Source of the DNA: RYN-230 sp036509255
GTDB lineage: Bacteria > Actinomycetota > Actinomycetes > Streptosporangiales > Streptosporangiaceae
NCBI GenBank assembly: GCA_036509255.1
Contig: DATCFY010000004.1
Location: 1 to 9,010, forward strand
Reading direction: 5' to 3'
Length of the DNA: 9,010 nucleotides
The position numbers and the translations under genes are program-made. Of this stretch, positions 5,681 to 9,010 are shown in pieces. The number at the start of each line of letters is the position of its first letter. The stretch's first letter is position 1. The notes beneath the pieces were generated by a model. It was not told where the DNA came from and did no database searches. It saw nothing but the letters and a program-made list of their open reading frames with translations.

Positions 5681-6616
5681 TCAGGTGCGGGCCAGTAGGC
5701 CTGCCAGCGGCTGGTTGTGGTGCAGGCGGCTGATGGCATCGGCCAGCAGCGGCGCAACGGACTCCACCTGAAGCGCGAGCGCGGCGGAACGGCCCTGCGG
5801 CAGGGTGTCGGTGGTGACCACGCGCCGTATCGGCAGCCCCCTGAGGCGCCGGGCCGCCCCTCCCACCAGGAGCCCGTGGGTCGCGGCGACGACAATGACG
5901 GACGTGCCCCCGTGAGCGAGGACAACCTGGGTGGCGGCCTCGATCGTTGCGCCGGTACTGATCATGTCGTCCACGATGATGGCGGGGCGACCGGCGACGT
6001 GGCCGGCTATCTCCTCGGCGCGTACGGTGGCTCCGGTCAGCCTGGTCTTGCGCACTACCGCGACCGGCCGCTGCAGCAATGAGGCGTAGTGTTCGGCGAG
6101 CTTGACCGCGCCGAGGTCGGGTGCCACAACCACCGCATCGCCCGGGACGTCCGGGGCGAGCGCCTCTGCCAGGGCGGGCACGGCCGTCAGAATTTCCACG
6201 GGGATACCGCACATGGCTTCCAGCGCAGCGCTGTGCGGGTCGACGACGACGAGGCACTGGGCTCCTGACGCCGCAAGCGCGTCGGCGGCCACCCGGGCAC
6301 CGACGGGCTCACCGGACCGGCCACGGCGGTCCTGCCGGGCATACCCGAAATAGGGCACGACCGCGGTGATCCGGCCCGCGCCATCCCGGCGGCAGGCGTC
6401 GAGCAGTAGGAGCAGTTCCATGAGGTGGTCGCTGACCGGCGGTCCCGTGGGCTGGATCACGTAGACGTCGTCGCCGCGCACGGGGTTCACGACTGGGCGC
6501 ATCTCGCCGTCCGGGAACCGGTCCAGCTTGCACGTCACCGGCTCAGTGTCCAGTGACTTCGCGATCGCCCCTGCGAGCACTGTGTTAGCGGATCCTGGCA
6601 CGATCCGAAGGCCCAT
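5681..6616 (-). CDS. prs: Ribose-phosphate diphosphokinase (PRPP synthetase), secondary-type paralogue
   Basis: This 311-residue protein would make PRPP from ribose 5-phosphate and ATP in the cytosol. Family marks in order are FPDGEM at 34-39, VIQPTG at 53-58, VPYFGYARQDRR at 87-98 (ATP/Mg region), VVVDPHSA at 123-130, the flexible-loop segment RKTRLTGA at 189-196, and the PRPP/ribose-phosphate loop AIIVDDMISTGAT at 212-224. The length is normal and no lesion is visible. The sequence departs from the housekeeping enzyme: the usual DLHxxQIQGFF segment is DPHSAALEAMCG and the loop is altered. I therefore infer a second, specialised Prs rather than the main one. The start ATG has GGGAGG 4 nt upstream. 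A strong palindrome lies just upstream of that site. It converges on hsp20 and shares PRPP chemistry with the proteins encoded at both ends of the window. Confidence 0.92.
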   Translation of the reverse strand: MGLRIVPGSANTVLAGAIAKSLDTEPVTCKLDRFPDGEMRPVVNPVRGDDVYVIQPTGPPVSDHLMELLLLLDACRRDGAGRITAVVPYFGYARQDRRGRSGEPVGARVAADALAASGAQCLVVVDPHSAALEAMCGIPVEILTAVPALAEALAPDVPGDAVVVAPDLGAVKLAEHYASLLQRPVAVVRKTRLTGATVRAEEIAGHVAGRPAIIVDDMISTGATIEAATQVVLAHGGTSVIVVAATHGLLVGGAARRLRGLPIRRVVTTDTLPQGRSAALALQVESVAPLLADAISRLHHNQPLAGLLART

Positions 6617-6644
6617 CCCGCCTCCCAGCCTGTGTGCTCAGTCA

Positions 6645-6665
6645 CTGACCTGACGGTCAGGTCAG
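6645..6665. promoter_or_regulatory. Perfect palindrome upstream of the PRPP synthetase gene, candidate operator
   Basis: CTGACCTGAC and GTCAGGTCAG flank a single central base, giving perfect 10-bp arms. A second palindrome, TCAGT-C-ACTGA at 6638-6648, overlaps its edge. The site ends 28 bases before the ATG of the PRPP synthetase gene, where a repressor would block transcription. The TGAC-n-GTCA core resembles dimeric TetR- or GntR-type sites. It also overlaps the 3' end of the acetyltransferase-like remnant, so a terminator role is the main alternative, although a one-base loop is unsuitable for an RNA hairpin. Confidence 0.6.
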
Positions 6666-7142
6666 CAGCACGCAACGGTCCCCGCCTGGGCAGGGGCCCA
6701 TTCCCCGGTGGTGATGCGCGAGGGTGAGCCTGACCAGTCCGCTTTCGAGGTCCCGGGGATCGGTGTGAGATTCGGCGGCGAGCTGGGCGAGGGGGGAACA
6801 TCCGGGTCTGGCCCGGGGCCGGGGAGGCCGAGGTGGCACGCGGCGTACTCGGCGCGTGGGTCGAGCGGCGGCTGCGCGCCAGGCCACACTCCGCGCAGTT
6901 CTCGCAGGAACAGCTGGATGGTCACCGGCCCCCGGCCGGGGAGCACGTCCAGGGCCGCCCGCAGCGCGGGATAGGTGGCGAAGCGCTGGCCGATCAGCGC
7001 GGCCCGCATCAGCCAGCTCCGGCGCGTCGCTGGGCAGGCTGGGCCGGATCAGCACCGTGCGTCCATCACGCAGGACTAGTTCCTGCTGGTACTGCGCCGG
7101 GTAGCCTCGCGGCAGGCTCCCGTGCCCGGATGCGGCGTCCAC
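6657..7142 (-). pseudogene. GNAT-acetyltransferase-like gene start, decayed downstream
   Basis: A GTG at 7142 follows an excellent ribosome binding site, GGAGGTGA at 7146-7153, so a gene once began here. The first 45 or so residues contain GYPAQYQQELVLRDGRTVLI followed by RPSLPSDAPELA, which reads like the first strand and helix of a GNAT-type acetyltransferase domain as found in Pat-like actinobacterial proteins. After about residue 60 the frame turns into Arg/Pro/Ala-rich sequence without fold-like pattern. A different frame (6662-7009) then looks more protein-like, with TYPALRAALDVLPGRGPVTI followed by QLFLRELRGVW. None of the acetyl-CoA-binding motif (R/QxxGxG/A) of GNAT enzymes is visible in either frame. 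I infer a frameshifted or deleted remnant. The GNAT assignment rests on a short stretch and is tentative. Confidence 0.42.
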
Positions 7143-7153
7143 GACTCACCTCC

Positions 7154-7488
7154 GCGGAGAAACGGCCAGTTCCATGGCGCCACCGGCTGAACCGTCCAGC
7201 GGCCGTCAGGTGCCTGGACGGTCAGCATCAGCCTGCGCGCCCGGCCAGTAGCAGCCGGAGCACGTCCGTGGTCAGGAATTCCGTTGCCTTCCACCGCTTC
7301 TACGACAGCATGAGGGCACCCCGCGGCAACAGGGGCGAACGGCCCACCGCTGTCGCGGATGGCAGCTTCCGGCGAGCCGATAGTGCAGGCACATGATCGA
7401 TGTTCCAGGGCCGAAAGCACCGCCATGGCTGAGCGGCTCGGACATCGGCATCGGTCACCCGCGCTGTGCTGCAAGATCAGGTCAACGG
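7154..7488. other. Gene-poor stretch with no intact coding sequence
   Basis: About 335 bases lie between the acetyltransferase-like start and the CBS fragment. A minus-strand frame is open across it, but only the last part (RLMLTVQAPDGRWTVQPVAP near 7170-7230) is protein-like, and no start or ribosome binding site supports it. A minus-strand piece EFLTTDVLRLLLAGRAG near 7220-7285 is also suggestive but too short to assign. The stretch contains a half-conserved DosR-like box. I see no tRNA or other RNA gene. Confidence 0.4.
7405..7421. promoter_or_regulatory. Degenerate DosR-box-like sequence
   Basis: On the minus strand GGTGCTTTCGGCCC (7421-7408) matches about 10 of 14 DosR core positions, and the 13 bases CCAGGGCCGAAAG (7405-7417) are an exact reverse complement of part of the better site at 7812-7834. 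It lies in the decayed stretch, about 260 bases upstream of the acetyltransferase-like GTG. It may be a leftover promoter element of a lost gene, or an inactive copy. Confidence 0.35.
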
Positions 7489-7644
7489 TCACCCTAATGA
7501 TGGATGGCCTGAGCCGGGCGGGGTGAACATCACCAGGCCAGAGTCATCGATGACCGGGACTGCGCCTGCGCGGGCCGCGAGCATCCTGGTCAGGATCACC
7601 TTGAATGCCGTGTCCTGGCGGACGGTCACCACCGGAGTGGTCAT
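7489..7644 (-). pseudogene. CBS-domain fragment (single half-domain, truncated)
   Basis: The 51-codon frame encodes MTTPVVTVRQDTAFKVILTR followed by MLAARAGAVPVIDDSGLV, a recognisable first CBS motif (strand, helix, then AVPVID turn). In frame just upstream are the codons for PRDVRDF, matching the usual RDVMTTPVVTV beginning, but a TGA precedes them and no start codon is available, so translation could begin only at the ATG. After DSGLV the expected VGVVSEADL is replaced by MFTPPGSGHPSLG and a stop, and no second CBS motif follows in any frame that I could find. CBS pairs bind adenine nucleotides; M. tuberculosis has a CBS protein (Hrp1, Rv2626c) in its DosR regulon, so this may be the relic of such a gene. 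One half-domain cannot form the usual nucleotide site. Confidence 0.6.
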
Positions 7645-7811
7645 GAAATCCCTGACGTCCCTGGGTCATCCCGGTCGCCCCCTGTGCCGTCCACGTCAAT
7701 CCCGTACGGCACCCGCCCGACGGGCCAGGTGCCTAACCTCCTGGACGCGCCCCCATGCGGGCCAGAATCGCGGGCCCAACGTCACCTGGGCCATCCATTC
7801 ATGGGTCGCCG

Positions 7812-7834
7812 CCAGGGCGGACTTTCGGCCCTGG
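7812..7834. promoter_or_regulatory. DosR-box-like palindrome upstream of DUF1918 gene
   Basis: CCAGGGC (7812-7818) and GCCCTGG (7828-7834) are perfect inverted arms around GGACTTTCG. The core CGGACTTTCGGCCC at 7818-7831 matches 11 of 14 positions of the mycobacterial DosR consensus. Its centre is about 67 bases before the DUF1918 ATG. On the other side it lies about 180 bases upstream of the CBS fragment, so it could once have served both divergent genes. Confidence 0.62.
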
Positions 7835-7889
7835 TGCGCGGAGGCTGACCGTCCGAGCATGATCGTGTGGCTAGTGGGAGGAGGCAGCG

Positions 7890-8105
7890 ATGCGAGCAGC
7901 AGTGGGTGACGAACTGGTGGTCCGGGGACGTCACGTCGATGACCATGATCGCGAAGGCGTGATCATCGAGATCCATGGTGAGAACGGGTCGCCGCCGTAT
8001 CTGGTGCGCTGGAGGGATGGCCGCGAGAGCGTGTTCTTCCCCTCTGCCGACACCCTGGTAGAGCATCGTCCCGGCGGGCGGCAGGCCAGCTCTGCGGGGA
8101 CGTGA
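7890..8105 (+). CDS. DUF1918 small protein (Rv0569-like)
   Basis: This 71-residue protein belongs to DUF1918, small SH3-like beta-barrel proteins common in actinobacteria. The family signature is complete: VGDELVVRGRHVDDHDREGV near 5-24, IIEIHGENGSPPYLVRW near 25-41, and a DGRESVFFPSADTLVEH segment near 43-59, followed by a short disordered tail. The start has GGGAGGAGG at 7876-7884, 5 nt before ATG, a very strong ribosome binding site. M. tuberculosis Rv0569, a DosR-regulon gene near Rv0571c and Rv0573c, is the closest named relative I can recall. The biochemical role is unknown; DNA- or partner-binding has been suggested by the fold only. A DosR-like palindrome lies upstream and the nicotinate phosphoribosyltransferase gene follows after 85 bases on the same strand. 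Confidence 0.93.
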   Translation: MRAAVGDELVVRGRHVDDHDREGVIIEIHGENGSPPYLVRWRDGRESVFFPSADTLVEHRPGGRQASSAGT

Positions 8106-8137
8106 CGGCGAGCTAGCAGGGCTGCGATGACATGGCC

Positions 8138-8152
8138 CCCCGCACGGCGGGG
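8138..8152 (+). terminator. Short GC hairpin between DUF1918 and nicotinate phosphoribosyltransferase genes
   Basis: CCCCGC-ACG-GCGGGG gives a perfect 6-bp stem with a 3-nt loop, 32 bases after the DUF1918 stop and 38 bases before the next start. No U run follows. It may partly terminate or stabilise the upstream message; whether the two genes share a transcript is open. Confidence 0.35.
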
Positions 8153-8190
8153 CAGTCAGGCAGCGGTGGCCCGGCAGCGAAGGAGGCGCC

Positions 8191-9010
8191 GTGGCGGGCG
8201 GGCTGCTGACGGATTTGTATGAGCTGAACATGGCCGCAAGCTATCTGCGCCGCGGGATGAACGGCCTGGCGACGTTAAGCCTGTTCGTCCGGCGCCTCCC
8301 GGCAGACCGGGGGCTCCTGGTCGCGGCGGGCCTGGAAGATTGCCTCCAGTTCCTGGAGGGGTTCTCGCTCACTGCGGAAGACCTGGGCTACCTGCGCCAT
8401 GCGCAGCGCTACGACGAGGACGTCCTGCGGATGCTCGCGGGGCTGCGGTTCACCGGAGACGTGCGGGCGGTGCCTGAGGGACGGGTGGTGTTCGCGGGTG
8501 AGCCGCTCCTGGAAGTGACCGCGCCGGTCGCCGAGGCACAGCTAGCCGAGACAGTGCTGCTCAACCATCTGACGTTCCAGACCAGCGTGGCCACGAAGGC
8601 GGCCCGGTGCGTGCTCGCGGCGGCTGGCGCGCAGGTGGTCGATTTCGCGTTCCGGCGTACCCAGGGGATCGAGGCCGGAGTGGCTGTTGCCCGCGCCTCA
8701 TCGATCGCTGGCTTCGCATCGACCAGCAACACCGAGGCGGCCAGGCGGTATGGCCTGACTGCCGCGGGCACGATGGCGCACTCCTTCATCGAGGCATTCG
8801 TCAGTGAGAAGGCGGCCTTCGCCGCATTTGCCCAGGATTTCCCCGGCCAAGCCACGTTCCTCGTGGATACCTATGACACGGAGCAGGGCGTCCGCGCCGC
8901 CATCGAGGTGACGCGGCGGCTGCGGCTGCCGGGACCGGTGGGAGTGCGGCTGGATTCCGGGAACCTGGCTGGCCTGGCCAAGCTGGCGCGCCGGATGCTC
9001 GATGACGCGG
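8191..9010 (+). CDS. pncB: Nicotinate phosphoribosyltransferase, 3' end beyond window (PncB2-like)
   Basis: The 273 visible codons of this frame start at GTG, with AGGAGG at 8181-8186, 4 nt upstream. The enzyme joins nicotinate and PRPP to give nicotinate mononucleotide in NAD salvage, normally with ATP hydrolysis. Family marks in order are TDLYELNMAASYLRRGM at 7-23, NHLTFQTSVATKAAR at 125-139, DFAFRRTQGIEAG at 151-163, AGFASTSN at 173-180, GTMAHSFIEAF at 193-203, VDTYDTEQGV at 225-234 and VRLDSGNL at 252-259. The full protein is usually about 430-460 residues, so roughly 40% is missing past the window edge. The only oddity seen is Asn258 where SGDL is usual. It lies 85 bases after DUF1918, as a DosR-regulon neighbour would (compare Rv0573c). 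The GTG start means an ATG-only search would miss this gene. Confidence 0.94.
   Translation, partial: MAGGLLTDLYELNMAASYLRRGMNGLATLSLFVRRLPADRGLLVAAGLEDCLQFLEGFSLTAEDLGYLRHAQRYDEDVLRMLAGLRFTGDVRAVPEGRVVFAGEPLLEVTAPVAEAQLAETVLLNHLTFQTSVATKAARCVLAAAGAQVVDFAFRRTQGIEAGVAVARASSIAGFASTSNTEAARRYGLTAAGTMAHSFIEAFVSEKAAFAAFAQDFPGQATFLVDTYDTEQGVRAAIEVTRRLRLPGPVGVRLDSGNLAGLAKLARRMLDDA

Noticed and set aside
7220..7285. Minus-strand EFLTTDVLRLLLAGRAG as a relic of an Acg-type nitroreductase
   Set aside because: Only a few residues (TTDVL) resemble that family, the following SxHNxQPWRW-type motif is absent, and an in-frame stop lies just upstream.
7466..7909. Plus-strand open frame of 147 codons before DUF1918
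   Set aside because: It runs antisense to the CBS fragment, overlaps the DUF1918 ribosome binding site and start, and shows no recognisable domain.
1..9010. CRISPR array, insertion sequence or tRNA gene
   Set aside because: I saw no regularly spaced repeats, no transposase motifs with terminal inverted repeats, and no tRNA-like cloverleaf or TTCGAATC-type T-loop in the gaps.

Overview
The window is high-GC DNA with strong G/C bias at third codon positions, good GGAGG-type ribosome binding sites and GTG as well as ATG starts. This points to an actinobacterium; I cannot name the genus. The recognisable genes closely mirror the hypoxia/dormancy (DosR/DevR) regulon of Mycobacterium tuberculosis: a phosphoribosyltransferase-hydrolase fusion (like Rv0571c), a phosphotransferase-plus-ATPase protein (like Rv2004c), an alpha-crystallin small heat-shock protein (like HspX/Rv2031c), a DUF1918 protein (like Rv0569), and a nicotinate phosphoribosyltransferase (like PncB2/Rv0573c). 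DosR-box-like palindromes lie upstream of the heat-shock gene and of the DUF1918 gene. These assignments rest on motif recognition by eye, not on a database search.

Layout. 17-1351 (+) is the PRTase-hydrolase fusion. 1395-2063 holds two broken genes: a small ORF interrupted by TAG, and an archease whose middle is spread over three reading frames. 2315-3946 (+) is the kinase/ATPase protein. 4007-4630 (-) is the C-terminal stub of a glycogen-debranching-type glucosidase that also carries an in-frame TAG. 4546-5040 (-) holds a small membrane ORF preceded by a hairpin and a TPP-riboswitch-like RNA. 5185-5604 (+) is hsp20, convergent with a PRPP synthetase (5681-6616, -). 6657-7644 is a decayed stretch with an acetyltransferase-like fragment and a CBS-domain fragment. 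7890-8105 (+) is DUF1918, and 8191 to the window end (+) is nicotinate phosphoribosyltransferase, cut off by the window.

Functional reading (inference). Three intact proteins share PRPP chemistry: a PRPP synthetase, a PRPP-consuming NAD-salvage enzyme, and a PRTase-fold fusion protein of unknown substrate. With the chaperone and the small DUF1918 protein they look like a stress/low-oxygen survival island. The same island is losing genes: at least five fragments or interrupted genes sit between the intact ones. The least expected items are the TPP-riboswitch-like element facing a small unknown membrane ORF, the 10-bp-arm palindrome upstream of the PRPP synthetase, and the interrupted archease.
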